Notes: generated by a model not told the origin, from the letters alone. A DNA stretch of 64,000 nucleotides from Stenocarpella maydis (GCA_002270565.1 NQMI01000019.1:310001-374000); one strand, 5' to 3'; counted from the first letter of the stretch, positions 1-11,249 are shown. Numbers and translations: made by a program.

Positions 1-406
1 GGTCTATGGTGCACATTTATACACGTGACAAACACTCAAGCCCTATATAACGAGAACTCTTCAGAAAAATCATTAAAGCATATGACTAGAAAGAGTATGA
101 TTTAACAATGTCCTCACGAAAAAACGAGCAGCTAGAGAGTCAAATTAAAGCCAGCAAGAAGTTCAAGAGGAAGAAGGTCATAATTAACCCAAATGCGGCT
201 TTCGCTGATATTAAGGCTATTTGGAAGGCTAAAATTGAAGCCGGCGAGATATCCCCTGATAGCGACGATTCTGACGATTTATCAACACCAACGAGAGAGG
301 GATCAGTCATCGTTGTGGCGGGCAATTGAAGTTGGGAATAGTAGCATTGTTGACGAGGAGGGTGGTCGGAATCAAGGGGGGTGCGGAATGGGGGTCCACC
401 ATGTTA
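1..406 (+). mobile_element. 3' tail of a pogo/Fot1-like DNA transposon (copy 1)
   Basis: The stretch 108-329 encodes the last part of a pogo-type transposase: a charged coiled-coil-like segment, a basic KRKK patch, then an NPNAAFADIKAI block and an acidic SDDSDD tail, which is the usual C-terminus of fungal pogo/Fot1 transposases. Only the C-terminal part is in the window; the catalytic DDE core would lie to the left and is cut off by the window edge. After the stop codon a GC-rich terminal region with GGAATC and GGGGGG runs ends in ATGT followed by TA at 405-406. It matches the tail at 26841-26993 almost base for base. The terminal ATGT is best read as ACGT changed by RIP. I infer an inactive relic. 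Confidence 0.65.
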
Positions 407-429
407 GGGAGAGTACTTAGTCTTCATCG

Positions 430-1595
430 AGTCTGCCCAGATTGAACGGTACTTAATGGTAGCATTCCAGTTCAGCTACTTGTGGACATAGGGGAAGCAA
501 ATAGCAAAAATTATCTCATCAAGCTTGGACTCAAGGAACTTAATAAACTCCTTTCTCTAATCCTCATTACCCATATTCCGGGAGACCTCTCATGGGAAAT
601 CCTTAACCACTTTTCAAATATAGCCCTATACACAAATATCAGCCCCCAAAACAACTAGATTTTAGGTTTAATTGCATCGAGAACTTACATAGAAGGCGTT
701 ATAAAGGTGTTTACTCTTCCAAACTCGGATATTTCCCTTTAACTTATTCCGGATCTCAGCGAAGAACATGCTCGATATAATGATCTCAAGACATACGGTG
801 AGAATGAGCTTGCAGAGATAAGCATCATTAGCGAATACCAACAGGTGCTAGCGACTCTCCCAATCGACATAAAACTAAATCCAGTTCTCTTTCTTCTTCA
901 GATCATCAAGATTGGGCATCTGATCATCATAAACAACCCATACCTAACACTCCTTAAACTTAAAGTGGACACACTCGTCCGTGTTGTAATACCTAGTGTT
1001 ATTCTCGCGGGTGATATCGACGAAGAAGCGCCAGTACTTCTTCTCAAAGCTCACCTCCTCCAGCTCAGATAAAGCAACCGAAGTTTAGCGACTCTGGCTT
1101 CCTTCAAAGGGATCAGACCCAGGAGCCATAGAAGAGGCACGGCGGTTATAAGAAGCAATAATGGGGGACATATAGTAGGCCGGAGCGGGCTATATTAAAA
1201 TATCAGTCATGCTATTCAATATAGCTAGGCATGAAACAACATACTAGAAAATAACTTACATTATTACCAGGGCCGGAGAAAGCACTATAATCGCCTCCAC
1301 GGGGGGCCAGCTGACCACGCTTGCAGGGGCGCCACATAGGGGAGCGGCCCGGTAATCACTACCATAACCACCCAGGGACGGGACCGGAATCAGGGTCACA
1401 CAGGGAGGGCCACCGCCATAACCACCACCGCAAGAGGATCTAGACGGGTCAAAACCATATCCTACACGAGTATCACCACCGTATCCGCCACGAGAGCCCA
1501 CTACCAGAACCGCCAAAACCCAGGGGAGGAACTAGCATCTCTCGGGGAGGGCCACCACATCCACAGCCGCCCCAATTACCACCAGAGCCAGACAT
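430..1595 (-). pseudogene. degenerate glycine-rich protein gene, family not recognised
   Basis: Read on the minus strand from an ATG at 1595, the sequence gives a glycine-rich N-terminus (repeated GGYGG and GGGYGGG units) broken by a frameshift. A well-formed intron follows (GTAAGT after 1259, ending near 1188), then a charged segment with SELEEVSFEKKYW and RFFVDITRE. Further on the frame stays coding-like but is broken by several TAG codons where glutamine would be expected (for example after FKEC and before FYVDWESR), which fits C-to-T mutation by RIP. The GYGG repeats recall RNA-binding glycine-rich proteins, but I see no RRM. It could be cargo or an accessory ORF of a mobile element. Function unknown. 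Confidence 0.4.
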
Positions 1596-2350
1596 GATAA
1601 TGATTGTTTCTTAGTGCTATACAATTTAAAAGTTAGCAAGTTTTAAATTATAACTCATCAAATGAAAAACTGCAGATTTTAAAGGGTAGAAGTTCAACCT
1701 TTTTACAGGTAGTAGATACTAGGATGGCTAGGGAATACAGTGAAATTGGAGTACAAGAATGGTGTTTTCTAGTATTTAAAGGGCAGTAAATTCTTTAGTT
1801 TAGGGTTGTTTTAGTGGTATTCTGTAAGTGGGCTTCTTATTAGCAAAAGAAATTATCTGGTTGAGTAGGAGGAGATTTACAACTTAATGCCCTAAGTTCG
1901 CAATCCAGATGGTCAACTCTAGAGACTTAAGAGACGGGAAGGACTACTCACATAACTTTCTATTGTTCTACTTCTTGTTTTAATGTATATTTGACTCCCA
2001 AATGGTAATTCCATGGCTAGAGGCTGCCTGCATCCACAGTGGTATCGTAAGGGAAAGGTCGAAAGGAAGGGAGAAGAGTTAGGAATTTTACAGCCTACTT
2101 ACAATTTTACAATTTTCTGCCTCTCATCCGTTCACCTGCTATAATCCAAGCTTCTACAAAGAAAACTCAATACTAGCAAACTAATATCTGTAACTAATAA
2201 GGTGGGTCTTTTCCTATTGCTGTAGTGTTGACCTTCAGGTTGCTTCCTGCAACAATTTCTCCCGTCAACCACTGCCAACCATACTACTTTCCTCCTCCTT
2301 TTAAGTCAATTTTTCTACCAATTCGAGTCCATCGGGCGGTTTTAACCTCA
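1596..2350. other. AT-rich intergenic stretch
   Basis: About 750 bases of AT-rich sequence between two decayed genes. I see no ORF with coding character, no tRNA-like fold and no clear repeat. It probably contains remnants of the flanking relics. Confidence 0.5.
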
Positions 2351-4427
2351 TCTAAAGCATCACGAGATATCGGGTCCTCGCAAACATATACAGACGGGCT
2401 CTAGCAAGCTCGGCCACAAGCCGCAGTATGCACCATCGCCGCCTATCAGTAGATCTGCATCCGCCCCAGGCCAGGCAGCTGGTGACATCAACAACGATAA
2501 CGGATACGAAAACACCGGTAACGTAAGCATGCTGGGCGATAAGCTCGTGCTTCCTTCCATCAAGCGCGGTAACAACAACTCCGACAATGCATCCGACAGT
2601 AACCCGTTCGCTAGCCCAGATATCAGCACTACTAATAGCGATAAGGGTATATAACACTATGAAACTATTTTCACATAATAATCTCCCTTATCCAGTAGTT
2701 TTTATTTTTTATTTTATATTCTAACATTATTTAACGGATATTCCCGGTCTCGCGTTACTAACCCTTAATATAGCTACTATCAACAATAAAAATCGCACTA
2801 TACGCAAGATGCTTAGCGATGCTCATGCGGCCGCCATCCAGGGCGAGACAATCCTCAACAAAATAGTTGTGTCCACCGGCTTTAACAACTTGGGTGCTAA
2901 TAATAAGGCCGTCCCTTTCGAACCGGAGAACCTAGCCATCAAGCTGCATCCCAAGGAGAAAGAGGATCCTACTAACGTCTCTAAGCTCATCCGCCATCAT
3001 TATAACCCGAAGCTAGATCTCTCTCTGTTTGAGAAGGGCCTTACAGTCTAGGCGGACCTTACTAGCATCGGCCATCCGGAATACGAGTCTCTTCATAAGC
3101 TTCTACAGCTCCTTAAGCAAGAAGATAGAAAGCCAATCCGTAATGTTGCCACCCTCCCCAAGCAACTCGCCACTCTCAAGGCCCGCATACGTACTCGAAT
3201 GCCACTCATCAACATGCGGAAGGCATCTATCCCCATCAAGATCGAGAATCTTCCCACTGAGAAAGAGTCCAAGAAGAGAGACCGGAAAAGCAAGACAAAG
3301 GCTCCAACTTCCAGCACCCGGAAGTACGAGACAAAGATTCATTTCTTTAACCCTATTTCTCTTCACCAAAATCTTATCCTCTGACTTAACTGATGATACA
3401 CACCACAGCCCTACCATCTTTATTAATAAGCCTATAAAACTATACCACTCTCAGGCTTGAGCATCATCCATCCGCACCTCTGCCGGGCAGTATTCTCACC
3501 TCAAGTTTAATAACCCAGCTAAGGGCCCCCTTATCAACAGCGAAGTCATTTTCCCCAGAGATTTCATCCTATACCGCTGCATGGACAAGAGCTATAGTTA
3601 TCAGGAGCTCGACAACATAAGCCCCGAGGAGGCATAGCACATCAGCCGCCTATATGGCTTCGGATATGATCACCATTCCTCGCCTTATGCCCCCGATGGC
3701 ATGCTAGCCCTACAGATCTAGGAGGCATTCTACCACAATAATACTCATACACCAGACCGGATCTCCGAGCACCTCCCTATGCGCCCCGAGGATGAGCTCC
3801 TCCCCACCCGCGAGATCACCTATATCCCTAAGACTCATATCTAGTCGAGCATCAAAGTGTTCATAGATCGTACCACTAGTAAAGATTTCAAGAACCCTAC
3901 CCCCTCTCAAACATTCTTAAGAAATATCGATAAGGCAACAGCAAATACCAAAAAGGCGCAGAAAAAAGATCAACAAGGCTACCGCAGCAGGTAAGAAGAT
4001 TCAAGCCCAAGTTCCCAAGATTCCAGTGGATTACCCCAAGTAGAATGAGGCCGCCAACACGCTACCCATATGAACCAATAAGAAGCTTATTATCCGCTTC
4101 ATATTCTACAACGACCAGCTCATCCCCATATATCACACTCATGCAATCCAAGCCAAACTAGAGATCCGGGAGAACGGCAGACCCCTTTTCAAGAAGCACT
4201 AGGATACTACACAAGATAGAATTACACATACCATCACCATACCAATCCTCACATTCATCGATGGTTTCAGTATTTACCGTAATTCCTACCGCACTCTAAC
4301 CGGGTTTTACTATACGCCTACTAGTCTATCTGAGAACGATCGTAGCCGTAAGGCCAACGTTTTCCTAGTAGCCCTGAGCCCTCATAGCTCGGACTTCGGA
4401 GACATACTGAAGGCCTTCAAGTCGATA

Positions 4428-6766
4428 CGGTAAGTCGCAGCACCGTTTCACGCACCACCCCCTTCCCACACATCCGGTTTCAGACGCCGATTTCTTGACC
4501 ACCCCTACTACACTCAATGATTCTAACCTCTATTTAAATACTATATTCTCATCAATTATACCATTCGAATCCTCATCCTCTTCTCTATTCTTTAGTATGC
4601 CTTATATCTCTATTTCATGATACCTAGCTGCCGCTACCAACCTCTTTAATGGGATATCCCAACAATAAGATCCAGAGACCACTATATTTCCAGGTATAGC
4701 CTATGCTATTGCCTTCAAGGAATACCTACTCGTGAGGAGTATAATTTAACTCATTAGAAGCTATTATATACTTAAGAGTCAATTTTAGCTAACTAGGCCC
4801 TTCTTTAAGGCTATCTGAGCTATCCCCCGTTATATATGGCTCTCTAGTGCCTTGCAAGCTGTATTACTAATAATGCTATTCCCAATATTACTAATTACTA
4901 CCTACTAGGAATGAATTAGATAATATGGTTCCTAATGAGAAATCCCTTAATAAATACCCTTAAGGCTATATATATTAAATATAGATATATAAATGCAGCT
5001 ATATATAAGAATATTAACTTCTTTTTTAACCGCCTTAATAAACTTAAGCTCCTTAATATTCCTCTTGAAATCTGGCATAATGCTAATGAGATAGGCTTTT
5101 AAGAAGGTAATAGGGAGAATTACCTTATAATGGGCTCTTTAGCGGTTAATTTAACTATTAAAAAATAGCCCTTAATTATATATAGTATACCTTAATTAAG
5201 TATATTAATTGGGCTAGTAATACTCTTAACCCTCTTATTATCTTTAGGGGCAAATCAGTATAATAATAATGGTTTCCTTTAGCTGAACTTAAGGAATTTA
5301 GAAATTAGTTATTTATAACCTTAGAAATAGGCTAAATAAATAATTAAATAGGTCTTCTATAGCTTATAATAATATTTAAGCTAAATACCTATCCCTTCAA
5401 TCCCTTATAATAGAGGGTCCTTCTTCTTAATAGCTATGCCTTATATACTACTAAAGAGTTTATATAGTATTACTTTAAATTAAAGATTTAGGCTATATTT
5501 CTTCTCGCTTATACATCTTATATCCTTTAGCCCCTTAATATTAGTATATTTTCCTTTTTAAAGAGGTAATATTATTAAAATTTAGCCCTTTTAGTAATAT
5601 AATAAGTATTAAGGAATCTAGTAAAGAACTCTTCCTTTATGCTTATAAAAAGTTTTAGAATAGTGAAAACGGGCCCAGAGGGGAGAGCGAGAGGACAAAA
5701 CCTCCACACACACAAAAAGGAACACGTTCTGCCAGAGCCCTGATCAAGCAACCACCCCAAGAGGAGCGTGGAAGGCAAGAAGAGGAGCCCCTGACGCGAT
5801 AGGAGAGTTATGAGGGGAATAGAGGGTGTCAAAAAGGAGAGGCAGAAAAAGAGGGCACAAGAAATAGTTTCACAGTACACACGTATATATCTGACAGATA
5901 CAAATTCACAGGGTATAAAAAGATTGATTCTCTAGGACTAGAAATTTCTCAAAAGCAACGCAGGAAGGCCCCTTCTTATAGCCTTGGATGGAGGGGGGGG
6001 GGATGCCAAGGCTAGTTTTCCTCCGGATTCCGAAACATGCCGGTTCCCCTAGACCCCGGAACAATAGCATTATAAAGACTATTATTATTAAGAAGGTATA
6101 GATTATAATAGGAATTTAGCCTAGAGATTAAATAAAGGTAAAAAACTCTTAACTAGTAGCTTAAAATAATAATACTATTATTATTAATAATGCTAGCAGG
6201 CTAGGGAATAATCTAATTAACTTATAATTACCTGCAATTAATTTAAAAATCCTATATTCCTCTAGGTATATTATAGTAATTTAAATATAATTATATACTG
6301 CTAGCGATATTTATAAATCCCTTATTATTCCCCTCCTCTTTTGCAAGATCTGCAAGGGGCTTAATGAGTTAGCCACTTGTGCTATTACTATAGAGGCTGA
6401 AAATCAGGTTCTTATAGCTGCCCTAGAGTAGTAGAAGCTAAAGAAGAAAAGGAGGGTGGTCTCGGACCCAAATGAAGCCTTCATTAGTATTGCAGCTATT
6501 ATAAAGGAGAGGGCTATAATGGGACTCTTGAAGGAGGAGCCCCCCGAAATACTTGAAGACTATGAGTTAGGGGATGATGATGAGGTTGAGGAAATGGAGT
6601 GTATTATAGTGTATGCTTTAGAGAGTAAGGGGTTGTTGTCTGATTGTAAATAGCTTTAATGGTTGTTGAGAAATTGAGTGTTGAAATAGGGGTTGGTTCT
6701 TAAGGAGGTTGAAAAATCGAGTATGCCTAAAGGGGGTGGTGCGTGAAACGGTGCTGCGACTTACCT
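4428..6766 (+). mobile_element. pogo/Fot1-like DNA transposon with 37-bp inverted repeats, nested in the Plavaka-like relic
   Basis: The ends are near-perfect inverted repeats: 4429-4464 reads GGTAAGTCGCAGCACCG and onward, and 6731-6765 is its reverse complement. Both ends abut a TA dinucleotide (4426-4427 and 6767-6768), the target duplication of Tc1/mariner-pogo elements. The interior is heavily AT-biased. Near the right end the plus strand still encodes a pogo-type transposase C-terminus (KKKRRVVSDPNEAFISIAAI, about 6430-6653, with an acidic tail). Removing the solo LTR at 5664-6063 and its duplicated target leaves about 1.93 kb, the size of Fusarium Fot1 (about 1.9 kb, from general knowledge). 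It inserted within a coding block of the older transposase. Inactive through RIP. Confidence 0.75.
5664..6063 (+). mobile_element. solo LTR of a retrotransposon, inside the pogo-like element
   Basis: The 400-bp segment starts TGAAAACGGGCCC and ends CCCCGGAACA, the TG..CA ends of an LTR. It is flanked by AATAG at 5659-5663 and AATAG/ATAG at 6063-6067, which would be a 4- or 5-bp target duplication. It is much less AT-rich than the sequence around it. A second, inverted and shorter copy lies at 19373-19691. No gag-pol ORF adjoins it, so a solo LTR left by recombination is the simplest reading. The superfamily (copia or gypsy) cannot be told from the LTR alone. Confidence 0.65.
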
Positions 6767-7835
6767 TAACGAGGGCATCGCAGCTCGCATCAAGGGAGAA
6801 GACGTGCATATCTACATCTTTAGCATGTGCTTCACCGGTAATATGCCCCAGCAAGCTAAGAACACCAGGTTCAAGGGCCCTCAAGCCCACAAGTTCTATC
6901 GATTCTGCTTCACCAAAGCAAAAGGAAACCTAACAACCAGTCAGCCGACTAATTCCGCTATTAATTTCAATATCATCACCCATAATTGATATCACATCCA
7001 GACCGAGCAGATGCAGCACATCCTTACAATCCTACCTTCCACAGAGGCACGGGCGGACTACAGCATATAATAGGGTATCAACTAACCTAATCCTCCTCTT
7101 ACCACCATTTCTCGTGCTCTAGATATCATCATAACTCGGCCCCCGGATGCAGCTCATTCTGAGTATGCAGGTATCAAAAACATAATGCACTTCTTCCTCC
7201 GGGATATCATACTCTCGGTTTCCGCACGGGACGAGTATACCCTCATATTGCACAACTAGCCGTTCCCTCCGGGTGCACCTCGCCTCATATCACCTATCCA
7301 CCACCTAAACAGCTACGATCCTTCCTCTCATACTCGCTAGTCCATCATTATCCCGGCTCTACTTCAACAATGGCTAGAGGAGAAACACATACCGGCTCCT
7401 TTCGTAGCTCAGTTATCAAAGCTCGGCGAACCGGTCGACATCATAGTTAGGGCATATACGGCTCTAGCGAAGAGTAACGCCATCCTTATAGGCCGCAAGA
7501 TTTCAAGTGCCAATCATCAAAACATGGAGGAGATTATTCGCAGCTCTCATGAGAAATTCCATCAGCTTCACATGTGTGCTTCTCAGGCTGTCATAATGGG
7601 CTCACGGGCTAGCTCAGCTAATCCCGCCCATGCCGGCACCACTACACCCGGCGAGACTCAGGCCGCCCAAAGCCAGTCCACAGCAGTAACAGCTATCTCA
7701 AAAAAGGCTACCCAGTTTATTAGCGATACTCTACGCCCTAATGTTCACATTAGCATCCACTACCCTCAGTTCACCGAGGAGTACGGCATTCCCAAGAACG
7801 TCGACACCTTGGAGGGCGAGAACTACCACCGGTAA

Positions 7836-8615
7836 GTTAATCATTCCATTTATAGTGGTAGATTCAGGGGCATAGAGCCGTAGCCGGGCTTGGGTGACGG
7901 CTGGACACCGCACCTTCCTCCGAAGGGAGCTACATACACATCAGGGCTTGCCATCATTTTTTTCATACGCACGCACATTTCTGCCACCTCCATATCTCCC
8001 AATTCCATCAATTCCACCATCCAATCCATCATTACATCAACATTTGGTCCCAAGCACTACTATAACAACGTTAGGCGTCATGGGGTTGGTGCCAAGCATC
8101 ATAAGGTCTGGAAAAAGGAAAAAAAAAAAAAAGGCCTCATTTTTAACCCTTTTTAGAACAAAGACAGCAAGACTACCATTTCTGGAACTTCGTCCTCAAG
8201 TGCCTGCGGGGCTGCGTCGTAGCCTCTGATTCTGATTACCAGGGTCATCGAAACGGGTCCCCTGGGTGCTATCGTGTTGGTTCATAACAATAACTTAAGC
8301 TTAATAAAGTAATTAAAAAGCTAAAGATAAAGACATTAAATAATACTTCAGATAGAAAGTTAATAGGGAGATAAATAAGTAAATAAGTAGCTATATAACT
8401 AATTATATATATACATAATATAAAGTTTTTTATTTTAATATTAAGTTAATATTAGGAATGTGGAAATAAGATAATACATTGAAGGATGTATAATATAGGG
8501 TTATTAAAGCCTAATTTAAGTAGTATAAGGTAACTTGGTGTATTATATGCTTGAATGTTTATACTGGGTATGATTATATAAAAAGCTGGGTTCGTAATTA
8601 TAAACAGCTGGGTTC
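7836..8615. other. intergenic stretch without gene
   Basis: Follows a GT donor-like site after the last recognisable Plavaka-like codons (7832). The first half is mixed composition with an A-rich run near 8120-8135. The second half (8290-8600) is strongly AT-rich and RIP-like. Open frames here have no family features, and I assign none. Confidence 0.5.
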
Positions 8616-8685
8616 GTGAATTATGACTGCTTGAATATTAATAATGTGCCAGTGTCGGCCTTACCACCTCTCAACCAAGACAACA

Positions 8686-9450
8686 GCAATGGCATATCAA
8701 CCACCGAACCTAGTGGCACAACAGATCGCAGCGTCTTCAGCCAAGCAGCCCATGTCGAAATGGTGGCCTTCTCCTCCTCTGGCTCATCCTTCTCGCCGTT
8801 GGTGGAGGCCTTCTCGGCGCAGGACTGACAAGGGATAACGGTTCTTCTGCCGCGGATAATGCCTGGATGGGCTCGATCTATGGGGGATCCGCCTGCCTTG
8901 CCGTTGGGGGACTGGTGAAGATTGTGTTCTGGGTAGTCTTTGTGGTGCGGAGTAAACAGCAACATCGTTTCCGGGCGGCTGCGGTAGCTCCGACGATCGT
9001 GTATGTTGATAATGCTGCCGCGGCGAAGGCATACACATCAATGATGCCACAGCAGCAACCAACAACCCACACCACCACCCCAATCTGCTACTCCTGCGCG
9101 GCCAGGTGCAATGCCACAACCAACCTTCCCTACTACTCCAGAGCTGTCTTCGACGCAGTATATACCGCAAGTAGCTGCTACGCCTACATCAGCAAACACA
9201 GTACCGCTACCGCCCCATGCCACGGCGGAGCTAGCAGCGCAGCAGACGCCCCGGCTACAGTCTGCCGCTCCTATGCGGGCTCATCCCCCCCTCCAACGGC
9301 CAGGAGCCCCAGTCGCACTGTCAACCGAAAGGGACATGGCTCCCTCGACGAGGAACGAGTCCGTGATGAAGTTCTGTGGTCAATGTGGCAGAGCCACACC
9401 CGCTCGAATCTTCGTGCATTGGGGGCCGCCGGTTTGATGTGGAATTCGGT
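8686..9450 (+). pseudogene. frameshifted membrane protein with C-terminal zinc-ribbon-like motif
   Basis: Three plus-strand frames carry consecutive pieces of what looks like one protein. Frame from 8686 starts MAYQPPNLVAQQIAASSAKQ. A second frame holds a hydrophobic segment (GGLLLLWLILLAVGGGLLGAG, about 8762-8825) and another at 8894-8945 (ACLAVGGLVKIVFWVVFVV) followed by basic residues. From about 9070 a third frame gives a proline/glutamine-rich tail ending in KFCGQCGRATPARIF, after which one more frame change would give a further cysteine. Small fungal membrane proteins with one or two TM helices, a low-complexity tail and a terminal CxxCG ribbon are common, and the order fits that pattern. 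Three frame changes in 800 bp suggest a dead gene, although unrecognised introns could explain some. Exact role unknown. Confidence 0.45.
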
Positions 9451-9744
9451 ATACTTTCAAGGTGGATGTTCTGTTGTGGACGGTGAGAAAGTGTTGGCGT
9501 GGGAATATACCTTGATTAGGGCTGGAAGGGATGACGCATACACATTGGAAACACGATCATATTATGTTCATTGATTTGGCCCGCTGATATGTCCGATTCT
9601 TACCCTGCTGTCTACGTGATCCGACTATCAAAAGAGCCAAATACATGAAAACGAACGGATAAGCCGGGTTTAGGCAATATACTAAATCTCCGAATCAATA
9701 ACCATGGAGACGCAACCTGGTCATGGATACGGGCGTTGGATAAA

Positions 9745-11094
9745 CTAGCTGCTTGAGATCGCGTCCTTCACCAGCGTGACGAGGTTGTCCAGCTGCCACG
9801 TCGGGGTCTGCGCAATCCAATGCTCGCCAAGATACCGGTCCAGGAAGCCCATCTGCTTGACGCGGTAGTTGTCATTGACATCCTGCTCGATCACCGTCTG
9901 TCCCACCGCCAGCCTCGGCGTGCTGAGGACCCGCTCCCGTCCGTGCAGCAGCCGGAAGTTATCCCACACGTACATGTCACCCGGACACAGCTTGACGGTC
10001 AACTGGTGCGAGTCGCGGCGCATGATCTCCTGGAACTTGACGTGCGCGCGGCGCGCCCGCTCGTACTCCTCATACGGGGTGAGGAGGTACCCGGCCAGAT
10101 GCGGGTGCCAGCGGATGCACTTGATCTGGTCGGGGTAGCCGGGCATCTTGCGGACGGCCGTGTCGACGGTGGTCTGGTGGAGGGAGGGCTTGTAGAACTG
10201 GGCGATGCGGCCGAGGATGTAGGGGGCGTTGCAGAGCGCGTCGTAGAGGTCCGGGTCCTCGTCGTGGAGGGTCTGGAGGGCGGCGAATGAGTGGAGGAAG
10301 GTGTTTTCGCTGTAGCCTTGGACGGCGTGGAAGCCCTGGACGCGCACGGGGTTATCGTAGTGAGAGTGGTCGGCGTGGGGGAGAAGGACCTCGGCGGTGT
10401 CGTAGTTGGGCAGCTCGGTGATTCGGTTGGCGGACTCGTGGTAGTGCGAGGCAATTTTGAAGGTGGCGTCGGGGGGACGCATGGAGTGCTGGAACACGGC
10501 GCCAAAGAGACGCTTGAGAATGGCCGTCAAGAGGTTATCCACCTGCGTACTTTCTTTGAAGGTGTCGACCTCGGGGAGATGGGTGATCTTGAAGATGCCC
10601 GGGGAGCCGTCGAGAAGGAGCGTGTCAAGGATCCACGCCTTGGTGGCGGTATATTCCTCATTGCTTAACCCTTCGCCCATGATTTTGTGATAGGAGATCT
10701 CGGGGATGACGATCTCGTTGGCCAGCCAGCCTTTGGGGATGATGGGCTTTGTGGCCACAGGAGTAGGATCGTGCATCTTGGCGACCAACGGCGCCAACAG
10801 TCGTAGCCACACGGCCGGGAAGGGAGTCGTCGATCCGTCGTCCCAGGTAACGTCCAACGTGGTATCGACGCCGGAGCCGGACACGCTGGCTTGTTGGATG
10901 TAAATGGTCTTCAGCTGCTGACAGAATACGTCTGGCGCGCGTCTCTCGGATCCATTATCACACCGCGCATCATGCAACCATTGAGCGTGGAAGGTGACAG
11001 ACAGATCCTTGAACGACACATCCAGACTGTCTTTGGAAGACGAGACGGAGCAGTCTTTGATGAGAGGGATGGTATTAGTGCTGATAGAACCCAT
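9745..11094 (-). CDS. TauD/GBBH-like Fe(II)/2-oxoglutarate dioxygenase
   Basis: A single-exon protein of 449 residues, the usual length of gamma-butyrobetaine/trimethyllysine dioxygenase-like enzymes. The N-terminal 110 residues resemble the GBBH N-terminal domain (WLHDARC near residue 40), but most of its usual zinc-binding cysteines are missing. The TauD core follows: HAD at 240-242 (PHADHSHYD) supplies the iron ligands His240 and Asp242, His384 in RLLHGRERV is the distal ligand, and an arginine just after it would bind 2-oxoglutarate. Such enzymes hydroxylate an unactivated carbon, often beside a quaternary amine. No targeting signal is evident, so it is probably cytosolic. The start at 11094 follows directly after an AACCATCCAAC motif shared with the MFS promoter. 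It is divergent from the decarboxylase gene 3.2 kb away. The substrate is unknown; carnitine synthesis or secondary metabolism are both possible. Confidence 0.88.
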   Translation of the reverse strand: MGSISTNTIPLIKDCSVSSSKDSLDVSFKDLSVTFHAQWLHDARCDNGSERRAPDVFCQQLKTIYIQQASVSGSGVDTTLDVTWDDGSTTPFPAVWLRLLAPLVAKMHDPTPVATKPIIPKGWLANEIVIPEISYHKIMGEGLSNEEYTATKAWILDTLLLDGSPGIFKITHLPEVDTFKESTQVDNLLTAILKRLFGAVFQHSMRPPDATFKIASHYHESANRITELPNYDTAEVLLPHADHSHYDNPVRVQGFHAVQGYSENTFLHSFAALQTLHDEDPDLYDALCNAPYILGRIAQFYKPSLHQTTVDTAVRKMPGYPDQIKCIRWHPHLAGYLLTPYEEYERARRAHVKFQEIMRRDSHQLTVKLCPGDMYVWDNFRLLHGRERVLSTPRLAVGQTVIEQDVNDNYRVKQMGFLDRYLGEHWIAQTPTWQLDNLVTLVKDAISSS

Positions 11095-11104
11095 TCTGCA
11101 CGGT

Positions 11105-11115
11105 GTTGGATGGTT
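11105..11115 (-). promoter_or_regulatory. AACCATCCAAC motif just upstream of the dioxygenase start
   Basis: On the gene's strand AACCATCCAAC ends 10 bases before the ATG at 11094. The same 11 bases form each arm of the palindrome at 20643-20667 upstream of the MFS gene. It may be a half-site for a regulator, but its position inside the likely 5' leader makes this uncertain. Confidence 0.3.
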
Positions 11116-11249
11116 GGTTTGTTGCAGTGAGCCAACAGGAAGGAAGAGCAGTAGATATACTTGGGCAAATGTGAGCGGGCGCCCCCCTCATGTAGATCAT
11201 TGCATTCTTTTCCAATTCTCCTGGTTTATTAGACTATCCTAAGAATACG

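Larger units (their letters stand above)
2360..7835 (+). mobile_element. degenerate Plavaka/CACTA-like transposase, interrupted by a later insertion
   Basis: A decayed coding region runs along the plus strand in pieces: about 2370-2660, 2809-3380, 3490-4427 and 6768-7835. Recognisable blocks are FIDGFSIYRNSYRTLTGFYY, ALSPHSSDFGDILKAF, then after the insertion GEDVHIYIFSMCFTGNMPQQ, FKGPQAHKFYRFCF and near the end RPNVHISIHYPQFTEEYGIP. These resemble the large fungal Plavaka-type (EnSpm/CACTA) transposases as I know them. In-frame stops are mostly TAG at positions where CAG would keep the protein open (after GLTV, SPEEA, LALQI, KTHI), the signature of RIP. The two halves are separated by the element at 4428-6766, and they also differ by one base in frame across the site. 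CACTA termini were not identified. Inactive. Confidence 0.55.

Noticed and set aside
7840..8060. TAGTG/CACTA words near 7853 and 8055 as CACTA termini
   Set aside because: Single five-base words without a matching inverted partner or 3-bp duplication on the other side.
8867..9574. 235-residue plus-strand ORF as an independent gene
   Set aside because: Only its first part (hydrophobic and basic) fits the upstream membrane helix. The rest is better explained by another frame ending in FCGQCG, so I treat the locus as one broken gene.
9820..10668. Plus-strand ORFs over the dioxygenase
   Set aside because: They are antisense shadows of a well-supported TauD gene with low-complexity composition.
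10891..11242. Plus-strand ORFs upstream of the dioxygenase as separate genes
   Set aside because: They overlap the dioxygenase N-terminus and leader in antisense and have no family features.
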